Assembly: GCA_944382875.1 (NCBI GenBank)
Contig: CALWNQ010000018.1
Location: 1 to 54,136, forward strand
DNA: 54,136 nucleotides
Direction: 5' to 3'
Origin: an uncultured Clostridia bacterium
Lineage (GTDB): Bacteria > Bacillota > Clostridia > Oscillospirales > Ruminococcaceae
The notes beneath the pieces were generated by a model, which worked only from the letters and a program-made list of their open reading frames with translations, had not been told where the DNA came from and did not search any database. The position numbers and the translations under genes are program-made. This document shows positions 16,311 through 23,890 of the stretch, piece after piece. Position 1 is the first letter of the stretch; every line of letters begins with the position of its first letter.

Positions 16311-18068
16311 TTGCAGGGCCGTAAAAGTCAGAGTCTGCTGCAGGGCGCGTCTATTCTGGCAGCATCGATGATTATAGTCAAGCTGATTGGCGCGGTGTTT
16401 AAAATCCCGTTGGGTAATATCCTGGACGGGGAAGGGATGGGGTATTTTGGAACAGCATACAGCGTATTTACCATGGTGTATGCTTTTTCTACCGCCGGAT
16501 TGCCTGCCGCTGTCGCAAAAATGGTAGCAGAACAGTCAGTCCGGGAAAGATATCAGGATATCCGGAAAATCCATACTCTATCCAAAAAGCTCTTTTTCTG
16601 TATGGGGATTCTTGGCTTTTTACTGATGGCGGCGTTCAGCAAAGTATATGTTGACGCTGCCACCAAATCGGATAACGCTTTATGGAGCGTTCTGGCGATT
16701 TCCCCGGCAATTTTCTTTGGCTGCATGACTTCTGCATACCGAGGGTATTACGAGGGAATGCGGGATATGTCGCCTACCGCCATTTCACAGGTTATCGAAG
16801 TGGTTGCAAAATTAATTTTCGGATTGGCGTTGTCGGGCGGTGTGCTGCTGCTTGCAAACAGTCAATACAAAGCAACGGGTGTCGTATTTGGAAATGTAGC
16901 CAGTTCGGTAGAAGAAATGCGGCATTTTGCAGCTCCGTATGCTTCTGCCGCTGCGATTCTCGGCGTTACCATCTCTACCTTTTTCGGGACTGCGTATCTA
17001 TTGATTCTCGATAAAAAGAGAGGGGATGGGGTAACGGCAGAGGACCTGCAAAATTCCCCAAAACCAATGCGGTCCAGAGTGTTGCTGGTTCGTCTTGTAA
17101 AAATTGCGATACCAATTTCGATTGGTTCGATTGTAGTGAATGTGGCACAGTTTATCGATACATTTACCATTATCAACCGTTTGGATTATGCATTCCGCAC
17201 CCATTCAACCGAAATGATGGCGATTTTTGGGAATTTGATTCCCGCAGAAAAAATGGCGGAGGAGGCTGGTGCAGCCAACTTCGTATTCGGTTCCTATAAC
17301 GGATATGCGCTGTCGATATTCAATCTTGTGCCGGCATTTACGAGTATTTTCGGGAAGAGCGCGCTGCCAAATGTGACAGCAGCTTGGACAGCGCACGATT
17401 ATCGGGCGACAAGAATAAATATTCAATCTGTCATCCGTATGACCTGTCTGATCGCGATGCCGGCGAGCCTTGGGATCCTTGCAATGTCTCATCCGATTCT
17501 TTCGCTTCTGTATCCGACAAGAGCAGCAGAGGTTGCGATTGCTGCACCTGTACTCAGTCTGCAAGGGATTTCGCTGATATTCCTCGGTTTGTCTGCCCCC
17601 ATATTTGCTGTTCTGCAAGCGTTGGGAAGAGCAGATCTCCCGCCGATGTTTATGCTGATTGGCGCAACACTAAAATTCTTTGTCAACTGGATCACCATTG
17701 GAATTCCCGCCATCAATGTACAGGGGGCTGCAGCTGGCACCGTTTCCTGTTATGCGACAATTTTAGTGCTGAGCTTGATATGGCTGCATAAAATTACCGG
17801 TTTTTCGGTTCATTTTGTACGGCTTTCGATCAAGTCGTTTGTTTCCGGACTCCTTTGTGCGGGGACGGCGTATGCGATGTACCATTGGGTTTTGGCAGGA
17901 ATCCTTGGAAATAGCAGTTTTAATACGCTTGTATCCATTGGATTTGGTGCTGTTGTTTATCTTGTTGCGATTCTTTTGCTGCGCGGTGTGTCCAAAGATG
18001 ACGTATTGATGCTGCCAAAAGGAGAAAAATTTGCAAAACTACTTGCAAAATATCGCTTATTGGGGTAA
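16311..18068 (+). CDS. Polysaccharide/lipid flippase of the SpoVB/MurJ (MOP) superfamily
   Basis: 585-residue protein with about 14 membrane segments. It belongs to the polysaccharide biosynthesis/MVF branch of the MOP superfamily, with LQGASILAASMIIVKLIGAVFKIPL-type start and GMGYFGTAYSVFTMVYAFSTAGLP. Bacillus SpoVB and its paralogue YabM are the closest named relatives; SpoVB is required for spore cortex synthesis, presumably moving a lipid-linked precursor. The TTG at 16311 is chosen because GGGAG lies eight bases upstream and no ATG fits. Its place directly before mazG matches yabM in the Bacillus yab cluster. The flippase role in this organism is inferred from family and context. Confidence 0.88.
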   Translation: MQGRKSQSLLQGASILAASMIIVKLIGAVFKIPLGNILDGEGMGYFGTAYSVFTMVYAFSTAGLPAAVAKMVAEQSVRERYQDIRKIHTLSKKLFFCMGILGFLLMAAFSKVYVDAATKSDNALWSVLAISPAIFFGCMTSAYRGYYEGMRDMSPTAISQVIEVVAKLIFGLALSGGVLLLANSQYKATGVVFGNVASSVEEMRHFAAPYASAAAILGVTISTFFGTAYLLILDKKRGDGVTAEDLQNSPKPMRSRVLLVRLVKIAIPISIGSIVVNVAQFIDTFTIINRLDYAFRTHSTEMMAIFGNLIPAEKMAEEAGAANFVFGSYNGYALSIFNLVPAFTSIFGKSALPNVTAAWTAHDYRATRINIQSVIRMTCLIAMPASLGILAMSHPILSLLYPTRAAEVAIAAPVLSLQGISLIFLGLSAPIFAVLQALGRADLPPMFMLIGATLKFFVNWITIGIPAINVQGAAAGTVSCYATILVLSLIWLHKITGFSVHFVRLSIKSFVSGLLCAGTAYAMYHWVLAGILGNSSFNTLVSIGFGAVVYLVAILLLRGVSKDDVLMLPKGEKFAKLLAKYRLLG

Positions 18069-18106
18069 AATGTTGAATAGACCGCATGTGTAAAAGAGGG
18101 ATTATT

Positions 18107-18910
18107 CTGGAATTTGAAAAAAAAGAGCGGTATGGGATGGAAGACCTGCTGCATATTATGGAAATCCTGCGTGGAGAAAATGGCTGCCCCTGGGATCGGG
18201 AACAGACGCATGAAAGCATCCGCGGCAACTTTATCGAGGAAACCTATGAGGCGGTTGAAGCGATTGACAAAAAGGATCAGGCGCTGCTTCGTGAAGAATT
18301 GGGCGACGTTCTTTTACAGGTCGTTTTTCATGCCCGTATGGAGGAGGAAGCCGGTTCCTTTAATTTCAGTGATGTTGTTCACGATATCTGCAGCAAACTG
18401 ATCATCCGGCATCCGCACATATTTGGTGATGTGACTGTAAACAATACCGATGAGGTCCTTCAGAATTGGGAAGCCATTAAAAACCAGGTAAAGGGTACGC
18501 AAACGCAGACAGAACGGCTGCGTGCGGTGCCGGCGGTTTATCCCGCCCTGATGCGGAGCCAGAAGGTAGGTTCCAGAGCGGCGAAAGCCGGGATGGATTA
18601 TCCGGATGCAGATGCTGCATGGAAGGATCTGGAAAATGAAATGGCAGAATTGAAGGAAGCTATTTCTGAAAAAGATCCAACGCATATTGAAGAGGAAATG
18701 GGCGATTTATTGTTTTCCGCTGTCAATGTTGCGCGCCATTTAGGCGTAGACAGCGAACTTGCACTGACCCGTTCCTGTGAAAAATTCATCGACCGTTTTG
18801 AGGAAACTGAAAAGCTGGCTGGTGAAAAAGGGATCCGGATGCCGGGTGCCGAATTGAATACGCTTGACGACCTGTGGAAGCAGGCCAAGAAAAATGTGAA
18901 TTCCAAGTAA
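18107..18910 (+). CDS. mazG: Nucleoside triphosphate pyrophosphohydrolase MazG (probable CTG start)
   Basis: MazG house-cleaning NTP pyrophosphatase with two MazG repeats, 267 residues from the proposed CTG. The first repeat has [14 protein letters not shown] and the metal-binding EETYE followed by EELGD; the second has [13 protein letters not shown] and [27 protein letters not shown] ends six bases before CTG 18107, and the protein would begin [10 protein letters not shown], as relatives do. The in-frame ATG at 18086 has no ribosome-binding site and would add seven atypical residues. The tetrapyrrole-methylase half of Bacillus YabN is missing, so it is the short, E. coli-like form. It lies between the spoVB-like gene and hup. 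Confidence 0.9.
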   Translation: MEFEKKERYGMEDLLHIMEILRGENGCPWDREQTHESIRGNFIEETYEAVEAIDKKDQALLREELGDVLLQVVFHARMEEEAGSFNFSDVVHDICSKLIIRHPHIFGDVTVNNTDEVLQNWEAIKNQVKGTQTQTERLRAVPAVYPALMRSQKVGSRAAKAGMDYPDADAAWKDLENEMAELKEAISEKDPTHIEEEMGDLLFSAVNVARHLGVDSELALTRSCEKFIDRFEETEKLAGEKGIRMPGAELNTLDDLWKQAKKNVNSK

Positions 18911-18948
18911 TTTCACTTGTGAATCGAAAAAAATGGAGGTCTAAAACA

Positions 18949-19224
18949 ATGACAAAAACTGAACTGATCAATGCTGTTGCGGAAAAAGCTGGTTTTTCCA
19001 AGAAAGATGCTGAAAAGGCAGTCAATTCTGTTCTGGAAAGCATTACCGATGCCCTGACCGGCGGCGAGAAGGTCCAGCTGGTTGGCTTTGGAACCTTTGA
19101 GGTTCGTGACCGTGCTGCAAGAGAAGGCAAAAATCCTGCGACCGGTGAAGTAATCCAGATCGAAGCCACCAAGGTGCCTGCGTTTAAAGCCGGCAAAGCA
19201 CTCAAAGACGCTGTCGCGAAATAA
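18949..19224 (+). CDS. hup: DNA-binding protein HU
   Basis: 91-residue histone-like HU that bends and compacts DNA as a dimer. It starts [20 protein letters not shown], has the strongly conserved [20 protein letters not shown] with the beta-arm sequence, and ends in [18 protein letters not shown] 18949 has TGGAGG nine bases upstream; open frame further 5' is incidental. The gene lies in the mazG-rqcP interval, an arrangement seen in other clostridia but not in Bacillus. A bulged hairpin with a T run follows, so hup may be partly uncoupled from the downstream genes. Confidence 0.97.
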   Translation: MTKTELINAVAEKAGFSKKDAEKAVNSVLESITDALTGGEKVQLVGFGTFEVRDRAAREGKNPATGEVIQIEATKVPAFKAGKALKDAVAK

Positions 19225-19237
19225 GCAGTTTTTGCTG

Positions 19238-19281
19238 AGGGCATTCTCGTCGGACAATCCGGCAGAGGAGCCCTTTTTCTT
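19238..19281 (+). terminator. Terminator/attenuator between hup and rqcP
   Basis: Outer stem AGGGC (19238-19242) with GCCCT (19270-19274), middle TTCTC with GAGGA, inner GTCGGA with TCCGGC, loop CAA and two single-base bulges, followed by TTTTTCTTT. The T run ends just before the GGAGG of rqcP, so read-through is needed to express the next gene. Confidence 0.72.
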
Positions 19282-19294
19282 TGGAGGTAAATTT

Positions 19295-19534
19295 ATGCGG
19301 TTGGATAAATATTTAAAAGTAAGCCGCCTGATTAAAAGAAGGACAATTGCTAATGAAGCCTGTGATGCAGGGAAAGTCCTGGTCAATGGGAATGTGGCAC
19401 GTGCTTCGTATGATGTCAAGGTGGGGGATGTAATTGAAATTCAGATTGGTGCGAACCCTATTAAAGCAAAGGTTCTGAATGTAGTCGAAGTTGTTCGGAA
19501 AGAAACTGCGGCTGATTTATATCAGCTTTTATAA
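19295..19534 (+). CDS. rqcP: RNA-binding S4 domain protein RqcP (YabO)
   Basis: 79-residue S4-domain protein covering almost only the RNA-binding fold (MRLDKYLKVSRLIKRRTIAN, then AGKVLVNGNVARASYDVKVGD). Bacillus RqcP/YabO binds stalled 50S subunits with RqcH and supports C-terminal alanine tailing of incomplete proteins. ATG 19295 has GGAGGT seven bases upstream. It keeps the Bacillus order yabN-(hup)-yabO-yabP-yabQ-divIC-yabR. Confidence 0.93.
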   Translation: MRLDKYLKVSRLIKRRTIANEACDAGKVLVNGNVARASYDVKVGDVIEIQIGANPIKAKVLNVVEVVRKETAADLYQLL

Positions 19535-19535
19535 A

Positions 19536-19564
19536 GCATAGAACACCCTTTTCACGAATATAGT
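19536..19564 (+). promoter_or_regulatory. Possible sigma-E-type promoter for yabP-yabQ
   Basis: GCATAGA (19536-19542), 14-base spacer, AATATAGT (19557-19564). This resembles the sigma-E pattern (CATATT-like -35, CATACANT-like -10, 13-15 base spacing). Transcription would start near 19571, at the foot of the 3' arm of the hairpin at 19541-19593. In Bacillus yabP and yabQ belong to the sigma-E regulon; the assignment here is by pattern only. Confidence 0.45.
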
Positions 19565-19593
19565 GTAACAACTATGTTGTGGAAAGGGTGTTC
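19541..19593 (+). promoter_or_regulatory. Long hairpin sequestering the yabP ribosome-binding site
   Basis: 5' arm GAACACCCTTTTCAC (19541-19555) pairs with GTGGAAAGGGTGTTC (19579-19593). The stem continues inward as AAT/GTT (19557-19559 with 19576-19578) and ATAGT/ACTAT (19560-19564 with 19571-19575) to the 6-base loop GTAACA, with G19556 bulged. About 23 bp in all, two of them G-T. The yabP Shine-Dalgarno AAAGGGTG (19583-19590) is wholly inside the 3' arm. No T run follows, so it is not a normal terminator. Confidence 0.8.
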
Positions 19594-19597
19594 CTGT

Positions 19598-19876
19598 ATG
19601 GAAGGAAAGAATATGCTCCATATGCCGCACAGCCTGATTTTGGAAGATCGGAAAAAGCTTACGGTTTCGGGGGTTCAGGATGTGGATTGCTTTGATGAAG
19701 AAACTGTCATCCTGTACACCAATATGGGTAAACTGGTGATTCATGGAAGAGCACTTCATGTTAATGCTTTGAATGTGGATACCGGTGATTTTTTGATGGA
19801 AGGCGACATTGTATCATTGCAGTATACGGAAAATCAGCCCGGAAAAACCGGATTCTTTTCCAGAATATTTCGATAA
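19598..19876 (+). CDS. yabP: Sporulation protein YabP
   Basis: 92-residue YabP-family protein (LILEDRKKLTVSGVQDVDCFDEE, then TNMGKLVIHGRALHVNALNVDTGDFLMEGDI). YabP is a sigma-E-dependent sporulation protein related to the YabP/YqfC group and is linked with spore envelope assembly. I start at ATG 19598, seven bases after AAAGGGTG; ATG 19574 upstream has no ribosome-binding site and lies inside the hairpin. It is followed by yabQ after 15 bases. Translation from read-through transcripts may be blocked by the hairpin described at 19541-19593. Confidence 0.93.
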   Translation: MEGKNMLHMPHSLILEDRKKLTVSGVQDVDCFDEETVILYTNMGKLVIHGRALHVNALNVDTGDFLMEGDIVSLQYTENQPGKTGFFSRIFR

Positions 19877-19891
19877 AGGCGGTGATTCTGG

Positions 19892-20413
19892 ATGCGAATG
19901 GCTTCCGAAACGATGGTGTTCCTATTTGCATGCCTGGCTGGAGTATTTCTGGGTGTTGTATATGATATTTTCCGTTTCTGTCGGTTGATCCACCGTGATG
20001 TCAAGACGCTTGTTTTTTTAGAAGATTTGCTGTTTGCACTGGTCGCTTCCATTGTGACTTTTTATTTCCAGATACATTATTGCAGTGGTTGGCTACGCGG
20101 ATTTGTGCTATTGGGGGAATTGCTGGGATTTCTTGCATATCATTTTACGTTGGGAGAAATTACAATCCGACTCTTTCGATTGATTGTGCGGATTGTTTCC
20201 ACGATATTAAGGTGGATATGGAAATGGATTGTTCTGTTACCACTTCATTTTATTGTGTTTGTTTTGAACAAAATATTCGCTCCAATTTTACGAATTATAC
20301 AAAAATGTTTGAAAAGGCCGCGAAATAAAAAGTTTTCCTTGCCACAGGCTGTTCAAATGTTGTATAATAAGCATAATAAGCCGGTGCGTTATGGAAAGGA
20401 TGGAGACCTGTAA
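19892..20413 (+). CDS. yabQ: Spore cortex biosynthesis protein YabQ
   Basis: 173-residue membrane protein with several hydrophobic segments: residues about 8-25, 40-60, 68-90 and 100-130. The family feature GVFLGVVYDIFRFCR is present near the N terminus. YabQ localises to the forespore membrane in Bacillus and is needed for cortex formation. AAAGGCGGTG precedes ATG 19892. Its TAA overlaps the divIC ATG (TAATG), implying translational coupling. It forms the sporulation pair with yabP. Confidence 0.92.
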   Translation: MRMASETMVFLFACLAGVFLGVVYDIFRFCRLIHRDVKTLVFLEDLLFALVASIVTFYFQIHYCSGWLRGFVLLGELLGFLAYHFTLGEITIRLFRLIVRIVSTILRWIWKWIVLLPLHFIVFVLNKIFAPILRIIQKCLKRPRNKKFSLPQAVQMLYNKHNKPVRYGKDGDL

Positions 20414-20706
20414 TGATGAAACTGAAAAAAAGCAAGATCAATCGGATTGTCAATGTTGCATTGATTGCCCTTGTCTGCTATGTGGTGGTTTCATTATTTG
20501 TTCTGCAGGCTGATATCTCTTCTTACCGCCGGCAGCTCTCCAGTTTGGAAGAGCAGTGCCAGGAGCAGGAACTTGAGAATCAGGAACTGGATAGTTTGGT
20601 AAAGCGTGATTCTGATTTTGAGTATATTGTGAAGATGGCGCGGGAAAAACTTGGGTTGGTCTTTCCGGATGAGCATATTTTTTATGATGCTTCTGGAAAT
20701 CAATAA
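20413..20706 (+). CDS. divIC: Septum formation initiator DivIC/FtsB-family protein
   Basis: 97-residue bitopic protein: short basic N terminus, one membrane segment (about residues 12-33, VNVALIALVCYVVVSLFV), then a heptad-rich coiled coil (SSYRRQLSSLEEQCQEQELE), and the conserved EYIVKMAREKLGLVFPDE near the C terminus. It belongs to the division complex with FtsL and DivIB at midcell. It starts in the yabQ stop codon; ATG 20416 is an alternative. Position between yabQ and yabR equals the Bacillus locus. Confidence 0.93.
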   Translation: MMKLKKSKINRIVNVALIALVCYVVVSLFVLQADISSYRRQLSSLEEQCQEQELENQELDSLVKRDSDFEYIVKMAREKLGLVFPDEHIFYDASGNQ

Positions 20707-20756
20707 AGATTGTACCGGAAAGCGGTGCGGCAATTAAGGAGGCTCATTAGACATTT

Positions 20757-21230
20757 ATGCAGCTTGAAGTAGGAAAAATTTACGAGGGAAAAGTAACCGG
20801 TATCACAAAATTCGGCGCATTTGTAGATCTTGGTGAAAATCAAACAGGCATGGTCCATATTTCCGAAGTTGCGCCTACATTCGTAAAGGAAATTACGGAT
20901 TTTGTAACAGTAGGGCAGACTGTTAAAGTAAAGGTTTTAAACATCGGAGAAGAAGGGAAAGTTAGCCTTTCAATGAAACGTGCCGTGGATACGCCTCCTC
21001 CTCAGTCCCGACCGCAGCGCAGCCGTAATAATAATTTCAACCAAAATAACAACGACCGCCGTCCGGCTTATGATAATGGGAATTCTTTTTCCCGTCAGTC
21101 GCAGCAAGAGGGCGGAAAGAGTTTTGAGGACATGCTGAGCAAATTTATGCAGCGCAGCGATGAAAAAATGTCTGATTTGAAAAAATCAATGGACAGCAAA
21201 CGGGGCTCCTATCAGAAACGGCCCCGCTGA
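20757..21230 (+). CDS. yabR: S1 RNA-binding domain protein YabR
   Basis: 157 residues: one S1 domain (about 2-72; GKIYEGKVTGITKFGAFVDL, GMVHISEVA, VKVKVLNIGEEGKVSLSMK), then a low-complexity Asn/Gln/Arg-rich linker (about 80-120) and a basic C terminus. It resembles the general-stress/S1 proteins YabR and YugI; presumably binds RNA or ribosomes. The best Shine-Dalgarno, AAGGAGG (20736-20742), lies 14 bases from ATG 20757, longer than usual, but an in-frame stop at 20748 rules out earlier starts. Last gene of the yab cluster. Confidence 0.9.
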   Translation: MQLEVGKIYEGKVTGITKFGAFVDLGENQTGMVHISEVAPTFVKEITDFVTVGQTVKVKVLNIGEEGKVSLSMKRAVDTPPPQSRPQRSRNNNFNQNNNDRRPAYDNGNSFSRQSQQEGGKSFEDMLSKFMQRSDEKMSDLKKSMDSKRGSYQKRPR

Positions 21231-21278
21231 GTGATGCCAATGGGCCTGTGGCGGGGGGATTCCTCACACAGGCTTTCG
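21201..21278 (+). terminator. Set of competing G+C hairpins after yabR, possible attenuator
   Basis: Three short perfect stems: A, CGGGGC 21201-21206 with 21221-21226; B, CCCCGC 21222-21227 with 21251-21256; C, GCCTGTG 21244-21250 with 21267-21273. C is followed by only a short T run (TTTCGT). B excludes both A and C, while A and C can coexist. This could be the cluster terminator or a switch in front of the mntR-like gene. Confidence 0.4.
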
Positions 21279-21304
21279 TATTCCAACTGAAAGGGGTGTT
21301 GACA

Positions 21305-21679
21305 TTGAAACTACAGGAATCAGGCGAAAATTATTTGGAAACCGTGTTGATTCTGGAAGGAAAAAATGGCGCAGTCCGTTCGGTTGATGTGGCAAACTAT
21401 CTCGGTGTATCCAAACCAAGCGTCAGCCGGGCAATGAATGTGCTGAAAGCGGCGGGGTATATTACCCAAGAAAGCTATGGGGATATTTATCTGACTGAAG
21501 CCGGACGCCAGAAAGCCGGCGCAGTATTGGAGCGGCATCATTTGATTGCAGAATTTTTGATGCTGACTGTAGGAATTGACCGGGAAATTGCGGATCGCGA
21601 TGCTTGCCGGATTGAACATGTAATCAGCCCGGAAACGGAACGCGGTATGCGCTCCTTTGTGGAAGCAAATCGAAAATAA
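21305..21679 (+). CDS. DtxR/MntR-family metal-dependent regulator
   Basis: 124-residue DtxR-family repressor: N-terminal winged helix-turn-helix (MKLQESGENYLETVLILE, VANYLGVSKPSVSRAMNVLK) and a short dimerisation domain with putative metal ligands in LERHHLIAEFL and RIEHVIS. The missing SH3-like third domain and the length suit the MntR (manganese) type more than DtxR (iron). TTG 21305 is chosen since GAAAGGGG ends eight bases upstream and family members start MKLQESGENYLE. Its targets are not adjacent: the next genes converge on it from the other strand. Confidence 0.88.
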   Translation: MKLQESGENYLETVLILEGKNGAVRSVDVANYLGVSKPSVSRAMNVLKAAGYITQESYGDIYLTEAGRQKAGAVLERHHLIAEFLMLTVGIDREIADRDACRIEHVISPETERGMRSFVEANRK

Positions 21680-21681
21680 AT

Positions 21682-21711
21682 AAAGCCGGAGCAGTTGCTC
21701 CGGCTTTTTAT
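21682..21711. terminator. Two-way terminator between mntR-like gene and pncB
   Basis: 11-bp stem AAAGCCGGAGC (21682-21692) with GCTCCGGCTTT (21697-21707), loop AGTT, with a T run on each strand. It serves both convergent genes. Confidence 0.93.
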
Positions 21712-21715
21712 TTGA

Positions 21716-23164
21716 TTAAAACTGTTTTTGAGAAAGAAGCATATGTTTGCAGTTCCAGCACTGCTCGGAAAGGTCAACATAATAACGATGCGGGTTCTCA
21801 AAACGTTTGACTTCATCCCAAAGCGCATCAACCTGTGCGGTACAATAACTGCGGATATCATTGAGGGATGGAAGGTGATATACACATTCGCCTTTAGCAA
21901 AAATATGCTCCATCATCGGACGAAGCTCCACATCCTCAAAGGTTTTAGATTTCCAGGTTTCCAGTGGGTCAAACAATGTAATCGGACCTTCTGTCGGGAC
22001 TTTTTCATCAAACAGCGTAACATAATCCGCCACGGCTTTGCCGCTGTCCTTTTTGAAAAGGCGGTACACCTTTTTCAGATTGGGAGTGGTAATTTTTTCC
22101 ACCGTTTCACTGATTTTAATTCGGGGGACAAAAACGCCATTTTCTTTGACAGCCACCAGTTTGTAAACACCGCCGAAGACCGGATCGCTCTTAGAAGTAA
22201 TCAGGTTTTCACCTACACCGAAAGTATCGACCTGTGCGCCTTGCAGAATCAGATCACGGATCAGGTACTCATCCAACGAGTTGGAAGCGACGATCTTGCA
22301 GTCAGAGTAGCCGGCATCGTCAAGCATTTTTCGCATTTTCTTAGAAAGGTAGGCGATGTCGCCGGAATCGATTCGGACGCCTTTCGGACGGAAGCCTTTG
22401 GGTTTCAGCACCTCGTCAAAGCATTTGATAGCATTGGGAATACCGGATTTTAAGACGCTATAAGTATCTACCAAAAGGGTGCAGCTGTCGGGATAGATTT
22501 CCGCATATGCTTTGAATGCTTCATATTCCGTGTCAAAAAGCTGAACCCAGCTGTGCGCCATGGTACCCATAGCCGGAACCTCGAATTCCCGGTCGGTGAT
22601 GGTGCAGGCAGTTCCGCTGCATCCGCCGATATAAGCAGCTCTTGCACCAAGGATTGCGGCATCATAGCTTTGTGCACGGCGGGAGCCGAATTCAAACACA
22701 GAACGTCCCTGTGCCGAACGGACAATACGGTTTGCCTTGGTGGCGACAAGCGACTGGAAGTTGATGGTGAGCAAAACCATCGTTTCGACAAGCTGTGCCT
22801 CAATGATGGGGGCGACAACGGTGACAACAGGCTCACCGGGGAAGATGGGGGTGCCTTCTTTCATCGCCCAGATGTCGCCGCTGAATTTAAAATTGCGCAG
22901 ATACTGCAGGAAATCCTCACGGAACATCTTCTTGCTGCGAAGATATTCGATATCCTCGTCAGTAAAGTGCAGATTTTTAACATATTCCACCAGCTGTTCC
23001 AATCCGGCACAGATGGCAAAACCAGCCTGATCGGGAATTTTGCGAAAGAACATATCAAAGACGGCGATTTCATCAGAACGTCCCTGTGCAAAATATCCGT
23101 TGGACATGGTCAGCTCATAAAAATCGACCAGCATGGTAAGATTGCGGTTGTTGCTCCAATTCAT
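21716..23164 (-). CDS. pncB: Nicotinate phosphoribosyltransferase
   Basis: Converts nicotinate and PRPP to nicotinate mononucleotide in NAD salvage. 482 residues, the Firmicutes-length form. N terminus MLVDFYELTMSNGYF, PRPP site FEFGSRRAQSYDAAILGARA, and GTMAHSWVQ carrying the histidine that is phosphorylated in the family. RIDSGDIAYLSKK and SNSLDEYLI line the active site. The C terminus has CWNC, seen in this subfamily. It lies 15 bases behind the nicotinamidase gene, so the pair deamidates nicotinamide and recycles the product. Confidence 0.95.
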   Translation of the reverse strand: MNWSNNRNLTMLVDFYELTMSNGYFAQGRSDEIAVFDMFFRKIPDQAGFAICAGLEQLVEYVKNLHFTDEDIEYLRSKKMFREDFLQYLRNFKFSGDIWAMKEGTPIFPGEPVVTVVAPIIEAQLVETMVLLTINFQSLVATKANRIVRSAQGRSVFEFGSRRAQSYDAAILGARAAYIGGCSGTACTITDREFEVPAMGTMAHSWVQLFDTEYEAFKAYAEIYPDSCTLLVDTYSVLKSGIPNAIKCFDEVLKPKGFRPKGVRIDSGDIAYLSKKMRKMLDDAGYSDCKIVASNSLDEYLIRDLILQGAQVDTFGVGENLITSKSDPVFGGVYKLVAVKENGVFVPRIKISETVEKITTPNLKKVYRLFKKDSGKAVADYVTLFDEKVPTEGPITLFDPLETWKSKTFEDVELRPMMEHIFAKGECVYHLPSLNDIRSYCTAQVDALWDEVKRFENPHRYYVDLSEQCWNCKHMLLSQKQF

Positions 23165-23179
23165 GGTAAAGACTCCTTC

Positions 23180-23815
23180 TTATTTCCTTGGTAGGTAATT
23201 GACGACAGACACACCGTTTCCTGCCATAGAGAGCAGGGCAAGATCATTCAAAAGCTGCGCGGGGTGGTCGGGAGCGTCATAGGTATCGACAAGCTGGCGG
23301 GGAACGATTACATCCAATGGTGTATCACTTTGATTGGCAAAGGCTTTTAAAGTGACGGCAAATTGCATAATGCAAATGTCGGTGCAGCAGCCAGTGATGA
23401 CAACAGTATGTGCATCTTTTAATAGCTTGTCCATTCCGGGGGCAAAGAAAGCGTTAGTGGAATTTTTGGTAAGAATTTTGCGGGGAAATTCCCAGATTTC
23501 TGGTGCCAGCTCTGGTTCATCGCTGTCGTCCAGGCAATGAGCGGGATAGGACGCAAGCTCGGTGGAATCTGCGGTGTGGCAGTCGGTGACTGCAGCAATC
23601 AGAAGTTCTTTTTCCCGGCAGGCTTTCAGGAAATTGCGAGTTGCGGGAAGAAGTGCTGCAACCCGCGGGCTGGAAAGAGCACCGCTTCGGGTGAATCCTT
23701 TATTCATATCGATGGTAAAAATTCGTGCGTTTTTTCCGTCCAGCTGATCCAGATCCCATTGCGGGAAAACATCCAGCTTTTCAGAAAGCTTTGCTATGAA
23801 GTCGGTATGGCTCAT
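23180..23815 (-). CDS. pncA: Nicotinamidase / isochorismatase-family hydrolase
   Basis: 211 residues from ATG 23815. I prefer it to ATG 23821 because AGGAGGG (23828-23822) lies six bases from the former and abuts the latter. Catalytic triad of the cysteine hydrolase fold: Asp in FTIDMNKGF, Lys in KILTKNSTNAF, Cys in VITGCCTDICIMQFA. The presence of pncB directly downstream supports nicotinamide to nicotinate conversion. A good promoter precedes it at 23837-23865, so it need not depend on the queA-tgt-GNAT genes upstream. Confidence 0.9.
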   Translation of the reverse strand: MSHTDFIAKLSEKLDVFPQWDLDQLDGKNARIFTIDMNKGFTRSGALSSPRVAALLPATRNFLKACREKELLIAAVTDCHTADSTELASYPAHCLDDSDEPELAPEIWEFPRKILTKNSTNAFFAPGMDKLLKDAHTVVITGCCTDICIMQFAVTLKAFANQSDTPLDVIVPRQLVDTYDAPDHPAQLLNDLALLSMAGNGVSVVNYLPRK

Positions 23816-23836
23816 AGACATCCCTCCTTTTCCTTT

Positions 23837-23865
23837 ATTGTACAGGAAAAGCAGAAAATTTTCAA
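23837..23865 (-). promoter_or_regulatory. Promoter of pncA-pncB
   Basis: Minus strand: TTGAAA (23865-23860), 17-base spacer, TACAAT (23842-23837), giving a leader of about 15 bases to the ribosome-binding site. Confidence 0.72.
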
Positions 23866-23890
23866 CGGGATTTTATAAAAAAACATTTTT

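Noticed and set aside
19574-19597. ATG 19574 as the yabP start
   Set aside because: It has no Shine-Dalgarno and adds residues not expected for the family; ATG 19598 has AAAGGGTG at the right distance.
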